A DNA stretch of 38,701 bases from Ruminiclostridium sp. (GTDB lineage Bacteria > Bacillota > Clostridia > Oscillospirales > Ruminococcaceae), in contig JAFTVY010000036.1 in assembly GCA_017465545.1 (NCBI GenBank), forward strand, positions 1 through 38,701. The letters are read 5' to 3'. Under the pieces are notes generated by a model. It saw nothing but the letters and a program-made list of their open reading frames with translations. It was not told where the DNA came from and did no database searches. Position 1 is the first letter of the stretch. Each line of letters begins with the position of its first letter. This document shows positions 1 through 8,708 of this stretch, in pieces. The translations under genes and the position numbers were made by a program.

Positions 1-264
1 TATCTTGTCGCTGTCCTCACTCTTTGCGGTAAGCAATATCACGGGAAGGTTTGTGAATTCTCTTATTTTAACCATTGCAGATATTCCATCCATCACGGGC
101 ATCATTATATCCATAAGTGCCAGATGTATATCATTGCTCTTAATAAGCTCCAGCGCCTGTTCTCCGGTATAGGCTTCAAAAAGAGTATACGAAGGTTCGG
201 AAAGGTATATTTTAAGCGCATTCACTATGTCTTTATCATCGTCACATATCAGTATGTTGTACAT
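1..264 (-). CDS. Response regulator, receiver domain (3' part cut by window edge)
   Basis: The 88 residues visible form most of a CheY-like receiver domain. An acidic cluster (Asp8-Asp9-Asp10) follows the first beta strand, the phospho-acceptor Asp52 sits in LMDIMMPVMDG, and the conserved Thr lies in VILLTAKS near residue 79. Such domains are phosphorylated by a partner histidine kinase and usually control a C-terminal DNA-binding domain, which here would lie beyond the left edge. The ATG is preceded by a GGGGGAAC Shine-Dalgarno-like stretch. The gene is divergent from the hydrolase at 419. An OmpR/PhoB-type output domain is likely from the receiver style but cannot be seen. Confidence 0.9.
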   Translation of the reverse strand, partial: MYNILICDDDKDIVNALKIYLSEPSYTLFEAYTGEQALELIKSNDIHLALMDIMMPVMDGISAMVKIREFTNLPVILLTAKSEDSDKI

Positions 265-357
265 TCTTGTTCCCCCATTACGTTTACTGATTTAATTATA
301 TAGCATCGGTTATTAAATATCAATACAGAAAACTTTAAGATTTTATTAAGATTCTTA

Positions 358-386
358 TTGATATGAAATAAAAACTGTGATATACT
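358..386 (+). promoter_or_regulatory. Sigma-A promoter for the hydrolase gene
   Basis: TTGATA (358-363), a 17-bp spacer, and TATACT (381-386). A purine-rich AGGAAGGA Shine-Dalgarno region follows at about 398-405, ahead of the ATG at 419. Confidence 0.65.
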
Positions 387-418
387 TTTAAAAAAAGAGG
401 AAGGATAAAGACGGTTTT

Positions 419-1180
419 ATGATAAAGGAATACACTTTTGACACAAGCGAATATAGTATAGAAAGAAGTAACAAGACAATATATGGAGAGCTTTACAGAC
501 CGCTGACGGATAAAGAAAAGCTACCCATTATAATTATCTGTCACGGATACAACAGCTGTTGCGAGGGTGTGAGATACGAAGCGGAGCTTCTTGCAAAAAG
601 AGGGATTGCCAGCTACTGCTTTGACTTCTGTGGTGGCGGTCTGAAAACAAAAAGCTCAGGAACGCCCGTAGAAATGACTATCCGTACAGAGCAAAATGAC
701 CTTGAAGAGGTGATAAAGGAAATTTCCGCTCTGCCCTTTGTAGATAAAGAAAATATCTGTCTCTTTGGTATGAGTCAGGGCGGTTTTGTTTCGGCTCTGA
801 CCGCACCCGATCATAAGGAAATGATAAAGGCGTTGTTTCTTGTGTTCCCAGCCTTCTGCATTCCTGATGACTGGGCGGAAAGAAGCAGGAACAATAAAAG
901 TGAACTCATTGAATTTAACGGTATGTGTATAAGCAGACGCTTTGTGGACGAATTGCCTGAATACGACGTATTTGAAAAAGCCGCAGAATTTGATAAAAAG
1001 GTGTTTATCTTCCACGGCGACAGCGATCCTGTTGTAAAGGTCTCCTACTCCGAAAAGCTGGTAAAAAGCTATAAAAACGCCACACTCACCGTATTCCCCG
1101 GACAACAGCACTGGTTTACAGGTGAATATAGCGAACAGATGATGGATACAATCTGTAACTACATAAAAGAAAACGGATAA
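419..1180 (+). CDS. Alpha/beta hydrolase (dienelactone hydrolase / prolyl-oligopeptidase-like)
   Basis: A 253-residue single-domain alpha/beta hydrolase. An oxyanion-region HG motif is at residues 42-43 (ICHGYNS). The nucleophile elbow G-M-S-Q-G places the catalytic Ser at 119. The acid is probably Asp203 in HGDSDPVV and the His is 231 in GQQHWF. This spacing is typical of cytosolic esterases or peptidases of the S9/BAAT-like group; the substrate cannot be read from sequence. No signal peptide is seen. The gene stands alone, with its own promoter and a strong hairpin terminator just after the stop. Confidence 0.88.
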   Translation: MIKEYTFDTSEYSIERSNKTIYGELYRPLTDKEKLPIIIICHGYNSCCEGVRYEAELLAKRGIASYCFDFCGGGLKTKSSGTPVEMTIRTEQNDLEEVIKEISALPFVDKENICLFGMSQGGFVSALTAPDHKEMIKALFLVFPAFCIPDDWAERSRNNKSELIEFNGMCISRRFVDELPEYDVFEKAAEFDKKVFIFHGDSDPVVKVSYSEKLVKSYKNATLTVFPGQQHWFTGEYSEQMMDTICNYIKENG

Positions 1181-1183
1181 TAA

Positions 1184-1216
1184 AAAAGCGTAGCAACCAA
1201 AAATTGCTACGCTTTT
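1184..1216. terminator. Bidirectional intrinsic terminator
   Basis: Perfect 13-bp stem AAAAGCGTAGCAA / TTGCTACGCTTTT with a 7-nt loop. A/T runs on both sides let it serve the hydrolase gene (+) and the convergent NhaC gene (-). Confidence 0.9.
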
Positions 1217-1242
1217 ATTAGTGCTTATAATCTGTTACGTTT

Positions 1243-2769
1243 TTATTTCTTCGTCTGTGCCGAAGCTGTCTTTTTCTCCAGCAGGAATCTGACAAGGAAA
1301 AGTGCGCCGATAGTGAGTGCAATACCGATAGCAAGGCTGATAATCGGATTTCTTATAAACGCTACAAGAACGTACATCACGAAGGATATTCCTGCAACAA
1401 GCAGCGCATAAGGAAGCTGTGTAGAAACGTGTCTTACGTGCTTACATCTTGCTCCTGCAGACGCCATAATAGTCGTATCGGAAATCGGCGAGCAATGATC
1501 GCCGCAAACAGAACCTGCCATACAAGCGGAGATTGCTATTACCATCATCTGAGGGTCGGTATTTTCAAAAATGCTTACAACTATAGGGATAAGAATACCA
1601 AATGTACCCCAGGACGTACCCGTTGCAAAGGAGATACCGATTGCAATAAGGAAGATGATAGCAGGAAGCAGGAAGCTGAAGGATTCCGCATACTGCTGTA
1701 CGAAGTTATCAACGAATACACCAGCACCGAGGCTGTCTGTCATAGCCTTTAAGGTCCATGCAAAGGTAAGGATAAGTATTGCGGGTACCATTGACTTGAA
1801 GCCTTCGGGCAGACATTCCATACAGGATCTGAAGGAAATTACCCTTCTGATAAGGTACGTGGCGATTATAACTATAAGTGCTATAAACGAGCCTATTGCA
1901 AGGCCTGTTGAAGCGGAGCAGTTTGCAAAGGCATCAATGATATTTACGCCCTGGAAGATTCCGCCCGTATAAAGCATACCGAACACACAGCTTGCGATAA
2001 GAACGATTATGGGGAAAACGAGATCGAACATTTTTCCTCTGCCACGTTCATTCTGAACAGTTGTGATTTCCTCTTCGTTATCTCCGGGATCTTCGCCCTT
2101 CATTGCGAGGCTTTCTGCCTTTGCCATAGGACCGAAATCCTTCTTCATAAGGATTATACCGAATACAAAGACAAGTGTAAGAAGTGCATAATAGTTATAA
2201 GGAATAGCGCTTAAAAATACAGATAAGCCCTTTTCATCGCTCTGTACAAAGCCTGCAACCGCCGCCGCCCAGGAAGAAACAGGAGCGATAATGCAGACAG
2301 GTGCGGCTGTAGAATCGATAAGATAGGAGAGCTTTGAGGATGATATCTTGTGCTTTACAGCTACAGGCTTCATAACGCTACCTACTGTAAGGCAGTTGAA
2401 ATAGTCGTCTATAAAGATGAGCATACCAAGAATAACGGTAGCGATCTGTGCTCCTACCCTGCTTTTGATATGAGTCTTTGCCCATTCACCGAAAGCCGCA
2501 GAGCCACCCGCCTTGTTCATAAGACAGACTATAGTGCCTAAAATTACGAGGAATATAAGTATCCCTACGTTGCCCGAATCGGAAAGAACCTTTACAAATC
2601 CGCCGTCAATAAGCTGATTCATAGTTGCTTCAGGCTGGAAGCCTGCAAAGAGCAATGCTCCGAATAATACACCTACGAAAAGCGAGCTGTAAACCTCTTT
2701 TGTTATAAGTGCCAGTGCTATTGCAATGAGTGGTGGGACAAGCGCCCAGAACGTTGCATAAAATTCCAT
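1243..2769 (-). CDS. Na+/H+ antiporter, NhaC family
   Basis: A 508-residue polytopic membrane protein with about a dozen hydrophobic segments. It resembles the NhaC/YheL-type antiporters, which exchange Na+ for H+ or, in relatives, malate/lactate. Family-typical stretches are IDDYFNCLTVGSVMKPV near residue 120, with charged residues inside a membrane helix, and the Gly/Ser/Thr-rich FATGTSWGTFGILIP plus CGDHCSPISDTTIMAS in the C-terminal half. A charged cytoplasmic loop (about 220-245) divides the protein. The start is the ATG preceded by AAAGGAA. It is a single gene with its own promoter. The family is clear; the exact ion or substrate pair is not. Confidence 0.9.
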   Translation of the reverse strand: MEFYATFWALVPPLIAIALALITKEVYSSLFVGVLFGALLFAGFQPEATMNQLIDGGFVKVLSDSGNVGILIFLVILGTIVCLMNKAGGSAAFGEWAKTHIKSRVGAQIATVILGMLIFIDDYFNCLTVGSVMKPVAVKHKISSSKLSYLIDSTAAPVCIIAPVSSWAAAVAGFVQSDEKGLSVFLSAIPYNYYALLTLVFVFGIILMKKDFGPMAKAESLAMKGEDPGDNEEEITTVQNERGRGKMFDLVFPIIVLIASCVFGMLYTGGIFQGVNIIDAFANCSASTGLAIGSFIALIVIIATYLIRRVISFRSCMECLPEGFKSMVPAILILTFAWTLKAMTDSLGAGVFVDNFVQQYAESFSFLLPAIIFLIAIGISFATGTSWGTFGILIPIVVSIFENTDPQMMVIAISACMAGSVCGDHCSPISDTTIMASAGARCKHVRHVSTQLPYALLVAGISFVMYVLVAFIRNPIISLAIGIALTIGALFLVRFLLEKKTASAQTKK

Positions 2770-2804
2770 GGTTTTTAAATTCCTTTCAGAAATATTATAG
2801 TTTT

Positions 2805-2833
2805 AGTTTAATATAAAAGTCGGTTTATGTCAA
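2805..2833 (-). promoter_or_regulatory. Sigma-A promoter for the NhaC-family gene
   Basis: On the minus strand: TTGACA (2833-2828), a 17-bp spacer, and TAAACT (2810-2805). Confidence 0.55.
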
Positions 2834-2999
2834 GTGAAATCAGCATTTTGGCAAATTTATTTTTATGAAACTACTCGTAGCTTTATTTACACAGCAGAAA
2901 AAACAGCATAAGAATGATGTAAAAAGCCCGTCACAGAATTTACAGTCAATATTACGACAAGCGTTCTCTTGAAACTTAGTATGAAAATGCATAAAATCC

Positions 3000-3028
3000 T
3001 TGAAATCTGTCGGTTTGTGGCGTATAAT
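3000..3028 (+). promoter_or_regulatory. Sigma-A promoter for the 89-residue protein
   Basis: TTGAAA (3000-3005), a 17-bp spacer, and TATAAT (3023-3028), about 38 bp ahead of the start codon. Confidence 0.7.
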
Positions 3029-3065
3029 TCCATAAGAAAAAAACGGAAAGAAAAAGGAGTAGGCT

Positions 3066-3335
3066 ATGTCATACGTGATCAGAACCACCAACGAAGCCGG
3101 AGAAACGGTTTACTTTCATTCATCAGGATGCTGTATTTACTGTCCCGAGCTTGCAACAAAGTACAAAACAAGAAAAAACGCAACGTCGATGAAGTATCAT
3201 CTTTGTAATGAAAAGAATTACAAGGACGTGGAGATTATCGAATACACTTCCGACATTGTAAAAAGCGCCCATCAGGAGTATTACGGAAAAGGAGAAGATT
3301 TCATAAGAGATATTCTTGACAGAATAGAAAAATAA
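3066..3335 (+). CDS. Small hypothetical protein, 89 residues
   Basis: I do not recognise the family. The product is soluble and carries a cysteine cluster GCCIYC (Cys22, Cys23, Cys26) plus Cys47, which could bind a metal, although the spacing matches no named zinc motif I know. The C-terminal third is acidic and probably helical. The reading is supported by a good AAAAAGGAG site 6 nt before the ATG, a consensus promoter upstream and a terminator downstream, so it is an independent single-gene unit. An overlapping frame beginning at 2969 lacks these signals. Confidence 0.7.
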   Translation: MSYVIRTTNEAGETVYFHSSGCCIYCPELATKYKTRKNATSMKYHLCNEKNYKDVEIIEYTSDIVKSAHQEYYGKGEDFIRDILDRIEK

Positions 3336-3352
3336 TAACACACAAAACAAAA

Positions 3353-3389
3353 ATCCCCTTAAAATCCGGGTCAGGAATTTTAAGGGGAT
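3353..3389. terminator. Intrinsic terminator between convergent genes
   Basis: A 13-bp stem ATCCCCTTAAAAT / ATTTTAAGGGGAT followed by CGTTTTTT on the plus strand and flanked by A-rich sequence. It can serve the 89-residue gene (+) and the UPF0210 gene (-). Confidence 0.88.
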
Positions 3390-3395
3390 CGTTTT

Positions 3396-4751
3396 TTAGT
3401 TTTTCAGGCTCTGGAGAGGTGCGGGAATTCTGCCGCCTCTTGAGATGAACTTGGATGAAGAGAAGCTGCTGAGCTTCATTACGGGGCCTGTACCGAACAG
3501 ACCGCCGAATTCAATGGTGTCGCCTTCCTTCATACCGATTGCAGGAACTACTCTTACGGCAGTTGTCTTGGAGTTTACCATACCGATTGCCGCTTCGTCT
3601 GCGATGATAGCGGAAATGGTATCTGCAGGAGTATCACCGGGAATAGCTATCATATCAAGACCTACGGAGCATACCGCTGTCATGGCTTCGAGCTTTTCTA
3701 TAGAAAGTGCGCCGCAGTTTACTGCATCTATCATACCTGCATCCTCTGATACGGGAATGAATGCGCCTGAAAGTCCGCCTACGTGGGATGACGCCATTAC
3801 GCCACCCTTCTTGACTGCGTCATTGAGCATCGCAAGTGCCGCCGTTGTACCGTGTGCGCCACAGCTTTCAAGACCGATTTCTTCAAGGATGTGTGCAACG
3901 CTATCGCCTACTGCAGGTGTGGGAGCTAAGGACAGGTCAACGATTCCGAAGGGAATACCAAGCATCTTGCTTGCCTCTGTACCTACAAGCTGTCCCATTC
4001 TTGTAATCTTGAAGGCTGTCTTCTTGATTGCTTCTGCTACTTCACTTATATTGGCGTCAGGCATCTTTGCAAGAGTTGAACGTACTACACCAGGTCCGCT
4101 TACGCCGACGTTGAGAACGCAGTCCGCTTCGCCTACGCCGTGGAATGCACCTGCCATAAAGGGATTATCCTCAACGGCATTGCAGAATACTACTATCTTT
4201 GCCGCACCGAAGCAGAAATTATCCTTTGTGGCTTCTGCCGCTTCCTTGATTATTCTGCCCATAAGAGCAACGGCGTCCATATTTATACCTGCTCTTGTAG
4301 AACCGATATTAACGGATGAGCAGACGTTGGAGGTTTCTGCAAGCGCTCTGGGTATGGATTCGATAAGCTCTCTGTCACCTGCCGCAAAGCCCTTCTGTAC
4401 AAGTGCGGAATAACCGCCTATGTAGTTTACGCCTGTGCCATCCGCTACTCTCTGCAGAGTCTTTGCAAACTTCACGGGATCGCCCTTTGCCGCTGCCGCA
4501 AGCATTGCTATAGGAGTTACGGATAATCTCTTATTGATTATCGGAATACCGTAACGCTTTTCGATGATTTCACCCGTTTCAACGTGATGCTCTGCGACTC
4601 TCATCATCTTTTCATAGATCTTTTCGCAGGAGCGGTCTATATCGCTGTCGATACAGTCAAGAAGTGAGATACCCATTGTAATGGTACGAATATCAAGATT
4701 TTCTTCCTGTATCATCTTGATGGTTTCAAGAATATCTTTTGAATTGAACAT
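3396..4751 (-). CDS. UPF0210 / DUF711 (PFL family) protein
   Basis: A 451-residue cytoplasmic protein of the UPF0210 family, which has solved structures but no settled biochemical role as far as I know. Recognisable segments are the N-terminal [20 protein letters not shown], the Gly-rich central [19 protein letters not shown], and the [19 protein letters not shown] and [17 protein letters not shown] stretches. Length is normal for the family. It starts 24 bp after the ACT-domain gene and shares its promoter. This pairing is widely conserved in Firmicutes and suggests the ACT protein senses a small ligand, probably an amino acid, for the partner; that link is inference. Confidence 0.92.
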   Translation of the reverse strand: MFNSKDILETIKMIQEENLDIRTITMGISLLDCIDSDIDRSCEKIYEKMMRVAEHHVETGEIIEKRYGIPIINKRLSVTPIAMLAAAAKGDPVKFAKTLQRVADGTGVNYIGGYSALVQKGFAAGDRELIESIPRALAETSNVCSSVNIGSTRAGINMDAVALMGRIIKEAAEATKDNFCFGAAKIVVFCNAVEDNPFMAGAFHGVGEADCVLNVGVSGPGVVRSTLAKMPDANISEVAEAIKKTAFKITRMGQLVGTEASKMLGIPFGIVDLSLAPTPAVGDSVAHILEEIGLESCGAHGTTAALAMLNDAVKKGGVMASSHVGGLSGAFIPVSEDAGMIDAVNCGALSIEKLEAMTAVCSVGLDMIAIPGDTPADTISAIIADEAAIGMVNSKTTAVRVVPAIGMKEGDTIEFGGLFGTGPVMKLSSFSSSKFISRGGRIPAPLQSLKN

Positions 4752-4775
4752 TTTATCTGTCTCCCGTATCTTTAC

Positions 4776-5045
4776 TTATATGGTGTGCATTGAATTGAAA
4801 ATATCCTCGTGCATAACGTGGATCTGGAGTCCCATCTGCTCACCGCACTCCTTGAGTCTGTCAGCAAGTACGTTATACTCATCCTTGCACTTTGTAATAT
4901 CGATAAGCATGGTCATCGCAAAAAGGTCCTGCATGATAGTCTGGGTAACGTCCATAACGTTTGCATTGCACTCTGCACATATTGTGCTGACCTTTGCTAA
5001 AATACCTACCGTATCCTTACCGATAACTGCTACTACTGCTCTCAT
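4776..5045 (-). CDS. ACT domain protein (UPF0237)
   Basis: An 89-residue stand-alone ACT domain. It begins MRAVVAVIGKDTVGILAKVS, the usual first strand and ligand-loop region, with a following helix and the NVMDVTQTIMQDLFAMTMLI strand pair. ACT domains bind amino acids at dimer interfaces. The glycine-cleavage repressor GcvR is a relative, but no DNA-binding part is present here. It is the first gene of a two-gene operon with the UPF0210 gene. The Shine-Dalgarno is AAAGGAAAAG ahead of the ATG. Confidence 0.92.
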   Translation of the reverse strand: MRAVVAVIGKDTVGILAKVSTICAECNANVMDVTQTIMQDLFAMTMLIDITKCKDEYNVLADRLKECGEQMGLQIHVMHEDIFNSMHTI

Positions 5046-5097
5046 TTTTACTTTTCCTTTCTTTGTTTAAAAATTCACAATTTTTTGCTATGCTCCT

Positions 5098-5126
5098 ATT
5101 ATACACAATTTTTTATAAAATGTAAA
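5098..5126 (-). promoter_or_regulatory. Sigma-A promoter for the ACT/UPF0210 operon
   Basis: On the minus strand: TTTACA (5126-5121), a 17-bp spacer, and TATAAT (5103-5098). Its -35 box is only 7 bp from the -35 box of the divergent promoter at 5134. Confidence 0.75.
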
Positions 5127-5133
5127 GAAGTGA

Positions 5134-5162
5134 TAGACAAATTTTCGATTTTGTGATAAAAT
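5134..5162 (+). promoter_or_regulatory. Sigma-A promoter for the PHP-lrp-aminotransferase-ispE operon
   Basis: TAGACA (5134-5139), a 17-bp spacer, and TAAAAT (5157-5162). The leader contains an inverted repeat at 5184-5212. Confidence 0.65.
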
Positions 5163-5183
5163 ATAAAGATGAATAGTGTAAAT

Positions 5184-5212
5184 TTTGCTGATAACCACAA
5201 ATTTTCAGCAAA
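5184..5212 (+). promoter_or_regulatory. Inverted repeat in the 5' leader, possible operator or RNA hairpin
   Basis: TTTGCTGA (5184-5191) and TCAGCAAA (5205-5212) form an 8-bp inverted repeat separated by 13 nt, about 22 bp after the -10 box. It could be a protein site or an mRNA hairpin; there is no T-run, so it is not a terminator. Confidence 0.35.
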
Positions 5213-5243
5213 TTAATAAAGAACAAAGTAAGGAAAGACAGAA

Positions 5244-6062
5244 ATGACAGATAATAATATAATAATGGACTGCCACAATCATTCCAATCTATCCCCCGAC
5301 GGAAGCAACAGTCCCGAAGAAATGGTAAAGCGAGCCTGCGGGCTTGGCATTAAATATTACGCTCTCACGGACCATCTTGAAATAAACAAGTTCTTTGACG
5401 AAGAATATCTGTACGAAGAGCCTGTGAGAAAAGCCAGCGAAATATGTCCCGCTCTCTGCGAAAAGTATTCCGACAAGCTCACGATGAGCTATGGCGTGGA
5501 GCTTGGTCAGCCGCTTCAGGATATGCCTCTTACAAACAGAATGCTTGACAGCTATAATTACGATTTTATAATCGGCTCCCTTCATATGTGCGATGGCTGG
5601 GAGGACTTCTACGAGCTGGATTACAGCAAGGTAAGTGCAGATTATCTGCTGGGACTTTATTTTGACGAAGTGCTGGAAATGGCAAAATGGGGTAAATTTG
5701 ACGTACTCGGACATCTTACTTATCCTCTTCGCTATATAAAAGGCGAATCGGGTATTGACGTAAACCTTGATAAATACCTGCCGGTAATAAAGGAAATATT
5801 CTCTACCCTTATAAAGAACGATATGGGTATTGAGATAAACACCAGCGGTTTAAGACAGAAGCTCGGCGTTCCGATGCCTGATGCATACTACGTAAATCTC
5901 TATAAGGAGCTTGGTGGCAGAATACTTACAATAGGCTCTGACGCTCATTGTACGGAGGATTTAGGTAAAGGCGTAGCCGAATGTGTGAAAATGGCAAAGG
6001 ATATAGGCTTTAGCGAGCTTACCTTCTTTAATAAAAGAAATCCTATTTTTATCAAAATATAA
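5244..6062 (+). CDS. PHP-domain phosphatase, HisJ-like histidinol-phosphatase family
   Basis: A 272-residue PHP-fold metal-dependent phosphoesterase. The metal ligands are visible in order: H11-x-H13 in DCHNHS, D43-H44 in LTDHLE, E86, H114 in GSLHMCD, H157 and D233-x-H235 in GSDAHC. The architecture matches HisJ-type histidinol-phosphatases, which remove phosphate in the penultimate step of histidine synthesis. No other his gene is nearby and the family is also used for other phosphoesters, so the substrate is uncertain. It is first in an operon with an Lrp regulator and an aminotransferase, which suggests an amino-acid setting. The Shine-Dalgarno is AAGGAAAG. Confidence 0.85.
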   Translation: MTDNNIIMDCHNHSNLSPDGSNSPEEMVKRACGLGIKYYALTDHLEINKFFDEEYLYEEPVRKASEICPALCEKYSDKLTMSYGVELGQPLQDMPLTNRMLDSYNYDFIIGSLHMCDGWEDFYELDYSKVSADYLLGLYFDEVLEMAKWGKFDVLGHLTYPLRYIKGESGIDVNLDKYLPVIKEIFSTLIKNDMGIEINTSGLRQKLGVPMPDAYYVNLYKELGGRILTIGSDAHCTEDLGKGVAECVKMAKDIGFSELTFFNKRNPIFIKI

Positions 6063-6081
6063 TTTATAAGGAGAAAAAGCT

Positions 6082-6567
6082 ATGACAATGAAAGAAAAAC
6101 TCGTCAACATTTTAAGACAGGACGCCCGTATGCCCGTAAACCAGATAGCGGCAATGCTTGGCGTTACTGAAGCGGAAGTGGACAATATGATGAAGGAGCT
6201 TGAAGAAAGCGGTATCATCATCGGTTACGCCGCCATTATCAACGAAGAAGAATTTGACAAGAACGCTGTAAGTGCCTTTATAGAGGTACGTGTTTCTCCT
6301 GCGGTAAACTGCGGATACGACGATATTGCAGCCGAAATTGCTCAGTACAAGGAGGTTTCCTCCGTTTATCTTATGAGCGGTGGCTACGATCTTGCCGTTA
6401 CGGTGAAGGGTTCTAATTTAAGAGAGGTTGCAACCTTTGTTTCCGACAGACTTGCGCCCCTTGACGGCGTACTCAGTGCTACAACACACTTTATTTTACA
6501 CAGATATAAGGAAAAGGACAAGCTGTTCGTTTCCGAAACAGATGAAAGGAGCTTAGTATCTCCGTGA
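6082..6567 (+). CDS. Lrp/AsnC family transcriptional regulator
   Basis: A 161-residue regulator. An N-terminal winged helix-turn-helix (about 4-50: LVNILRQDARMPVNQIAAML and following) is joined to a C-terminal ligand-binding RAM/ACT-like domain (about 68-145, with AVSAFIEVRVSP and SVYLMSGGYDLAVTVKG). Lrp-family proteins form dimers to octamers and respond to amino acids. It lies 19 bp after the PHP gene, and its stop overlaps the aminotransferase ATG by one base. It is therefore translated with that enzyme and is a natural candidate to regulate it and the shared promoter; this is inference. Confidence 0.9.
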   Translation: MTMKEKLVNILRQDARMPVNQIAAMLGVTEAEVDNMMKELEESGIIIGYAAIINEEEFDKNAVSAFIEVRVSPAVNCGYDDIAAEIAQYKEVSSVYLMSGGYDLAVTVKGSNLREVATFVSDRLAPLDGVLSATTHFILHRYKEKDKLFVSETDERSLVSP

Positions 6568-7751
6568 TGGATTATAATAAAATACTGTCAAAAAAAGTTA
6601 CAGACATACCTTTTTCGGGTATCAGAAAGTTTTTTGACATTGCCGCTTCCTATAAGGACGTTATATCCCTGTCCGTAGGCGAGCCTGACTTCAAGACTCC
6701 CTGGGCAATAAGAAAGGAAGCTATAAAAACCCTTGAAAAGGGTAAGACTACCTATACGGCAAACGCTGGTCTTGAACAGCTGAGAGCAGCTATATCCGAT
6801 TATCTTTTTGACAGAATTGAAACAAGATACGATGCGAAAAAGGAGCTTATAGTTACCGTTGGTGGTTCTGAGGCTATCGACCTTGCGGTAAGAGCTATTG
6901 TCGATATCGGTGACGAGGTGCTTATACCTGAGCCGAGCTTCGTCTGCTATTCTCCGATAGTTTCACTGGCAAACGGCGTACCCGTTTCTATAGAAACCAA
7001 GGTAGAAAATAATTTCAGACTTACGCCTGAGCAGTTAAAGGCGCATATCACTCCTAAAACCAAGCTTCTTATACTTCCCTACCCCAACAACCCCACGGGT
7101 GCAGTTATGAGAAGAGAGGATCTTGAGGCTATCGCCGAGGTTTTAAGAGGCACGGATATAATGATACTGTCCGACGAAATATACAGCGAGCTGACCTACG
7201 GTGACGAAAAGCATATTTCTATAGTTCAGATAGAGGGCATGAGAGAAAGAACCATCCTGATAAACGGTTTTTCAAAGGCGTTTTCAATGACGGGATGGCG
7301 ACTCGGATATTCTGCCGCTCCTGAAGAGATCACAAGACAGATGCTGAAAATCCATCAGTACGGCATTATGAGTTCTCCCTCAATCAGCCAGTATGCGGCT
7401 ATAACCGCCCTTACCCAGTGTGCTGAGGACGTTGCAAGCATGAGAGACGAATACGACCTTCGCAGAAGGCTTATTGTAAAGGGCTTTAACGATCTGGGAC
7501 TTGAATGCTTTGAGCCTGAAGGCGCATTCTATATCTTCCCTTCCATAAAAAGCACGGGGCTTACCTCCCAGGAATTCTGCGAAAGACTTATTGAATCCCA
7601 CAGAGTAGCGGTAGTACCCGGTGACGCCTTCGGTAAGTGTGGAGAAGGCTTTATAAGAGTCTCCTACGCATATTCGCTGAACCATATAAACACAGCCCTT
7701 GAAAGAATAGGAGAATTTCTGAAGGAGCTCCGTAATGAAAATAAAGCTTAA
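6567..7751 (+). CDS. Pyridoxal-phosphate aminotransferase, class I/II fold type I
   Basis: A 394-residue aspartate-aminotransferase-family enzyme. PLP-site residues are Asn174-Asn175 in PYPNNPTG, Asp203 and Tyr206 in SDEIYS, Schiff-base Lys237 in NGFSKAFSMTGWRLGY, and the substrate carboxylate Arg in GFIRVSYA near residue 368. Relatives use aromatic amino acids, alanine or N-acetyl-diaminopimelate, so specificity is open. Two starts compete: GTG at 6564 and ATG at 6567. I chose the ATG, which overlaps the lrp stop as TGATG; the AAGGAG site lies 15 nt upstream of it. The 3' end overlaps ispE by 17 bp. Confidence 0.92.
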   Translation: MDYNKILSKKVTDIPFSGIRKFFDIAASYKDVISLSVGEPDFKTPWAIRKEAIKTLEKGKTTYTANAGLEQLRAAISDYLFDRIETRYDAKKELIVTVGGSEAIDLAVRAIVDIGDEVLIPEPSFVCYSPIVSLANGVPVSIETKVENNFRLTPEQLKAHITPKTKLLILPYPNNPTGAVMRREDLEAIAEVLRGTDIMILSDEIYSELTYGDEKHISIVQIEGMRERTILINGFSKAFSMTGWRLGYSAAPEEITRQMLKIHQYGIMSSPSISQYAAITALTQCAEDVASMRDEYDLRRRLIVKGFNDLGLECFEPEGAFYIFPSIKSTGLTSQEFCERLIESHRVAVVPGDAFGKCGEGFIRVSYAYSLNHINTALERIGEFLKELRNENKA

Positions 7752-8613
7752 AGCGTACGCAAAGCTGAATCTTCTGCTGGATATAACAGGTATTATGCCA
7801 AACGGCTACCACTATCTCGATAACGTAACCCAGAGCGTTGATATCGGTGACGTTCTTACCGTCACTGCTGAAAAAAGCGGGCAGTTCAGTTGTCATATCA
7901 CCTGCGACAGAAGTGATATTCCCACGGATGAGCGTAATATCGTATATAAAGCGGCAAAGAAGTTCTGCGATAAGGCAGGCTTCAATATAAGCTGTGATAC
8001 GGATATAGAAAAGCACGTACCCCTTATGGGTGGCATGGGCGGCTCGTCTGTCGACGGAGCAGGTACGCTGTTTGCTCTTAACAGAATATTCGATAACCCT
8101 CTCAGCGAAGAAGAGCTGTTACGCCTTGGAGAAGAGATAGGCGCTGACGTTCCGCTGTGCTACGTCGGAGGTACGCTCTATTCCTACAGCAGTCCGGAGT
8201 CTGTGGGTACAGAAGCTATAAACACGGATACAAACGCTGTTTTTCTCTGTATACAGCCTGATTTCAGCTGTAATACCGGTGCCGCTTATAAGCTGTATGA
8301 CAAGGCGCCGATACCCCCTTATGGCAAAACTGCGCAATACCTTGATAAGCTGAAAAACGGCGGTGTAATTTCTGCCTGTCAGGATCAGTACAACATCTTC
8401 ACTCTGCTGTATAATGACAACCGTATTGAGGAAATCAAAGCTGAGCTTATACGGGCAGGTGCCGTGGCTTCTGAAATGACCGGAAGCGGTAGTGTGGTAT
8501 TCGGGATTTTTGAAACTTTTGAAAAAGCGGAAGCGGCAAAGGCTGAAATCAGTCGTAAATACAGCAATATATTCACCTGCAAGCCGATTGACAAGGGAAT
8601 AATTATTCTTTAA
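7735..8613 (+). CDS. ispE: 4-diphosphocytidyl-2-C-methyl-D-erythritol kinase
   Basis: A 292-residue GHMP kinase. The IspE signature is present: an N-terminal AKLNLLLDI with catalytic Lys10, the ATP-binding loop PLMGGMGGSSVDGAGTL (96-112), Asp138 in GADVP, and the third GHMP motif EMTGSGSVVFGIF near residue 250. It phosphorylates CDP-methylerythritol in the MEP route to isoprenoids. The start overlaps the aminotransferase gene by 17 bp, with GGAGCTC upstream as ribosome site, so the two are co-translated. The loop reads GGMGGSS rather than the more common GxGGGSS; the enzyme should still be active. Confidence 0.93.
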   Translation: MKIKLKAYAKLNLLLDITGIMPNGYHYLDNVTQSVDIGDVLTVTAEKSGQFSCHITCDRSDIPTDERNIVYKAAKKFCDKAGFNISCDTDIEKHVPLMGGMGGSSVDGAGTLFALNRIFDNPLSEEELLRLGEEIGADVPLCYVGGTLYSYSSPESVGTEAINTDTNAVFLCIQPDFSCNTGAAYKLYDKAPIPPYGKTAQYLDKLKNGGVISACQDQYNIFTLLYNDNRIEEIKAELIRAGAVASEMTGSGSVVFGIFETFEKAEAAKAEISRKYSNIFTCKPIDKGIIIL

Positions 8614-8647
8614 AGCTCTTTTTTCTGCAAATAATATTGTAAAAGTC

Positions 8648-8676
8648 TTGAAAAAGCGATGAAAATAATGTATAAT
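8648..8676 (+). promoter_or_regulatory. Sigma-A promoter for asp23-fakA-recG-rsmE
   Basis: TTGAAA (8648-8653), an exact 17-bp spacer, and TATAAT (8671-8676). The TGGAGGAAA Shine-Dalgarno of the asp23 gene follows at 8695-8703. Confidence 0.82.
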
Positions 8677-8708
8677 TATAAATAATATGTTTTCTGGAGG
8701 AAACGCAT

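Noticed and set aside
3445-4413. 322-codon open frame antisense to the UPF0210 gene
   Set aside because: Low-complexity Ser/Thr/Ala/Pro composition typical of the reverse strand of a coding gene, no ribosome site, and the opposite frame is a clear conserved protein.
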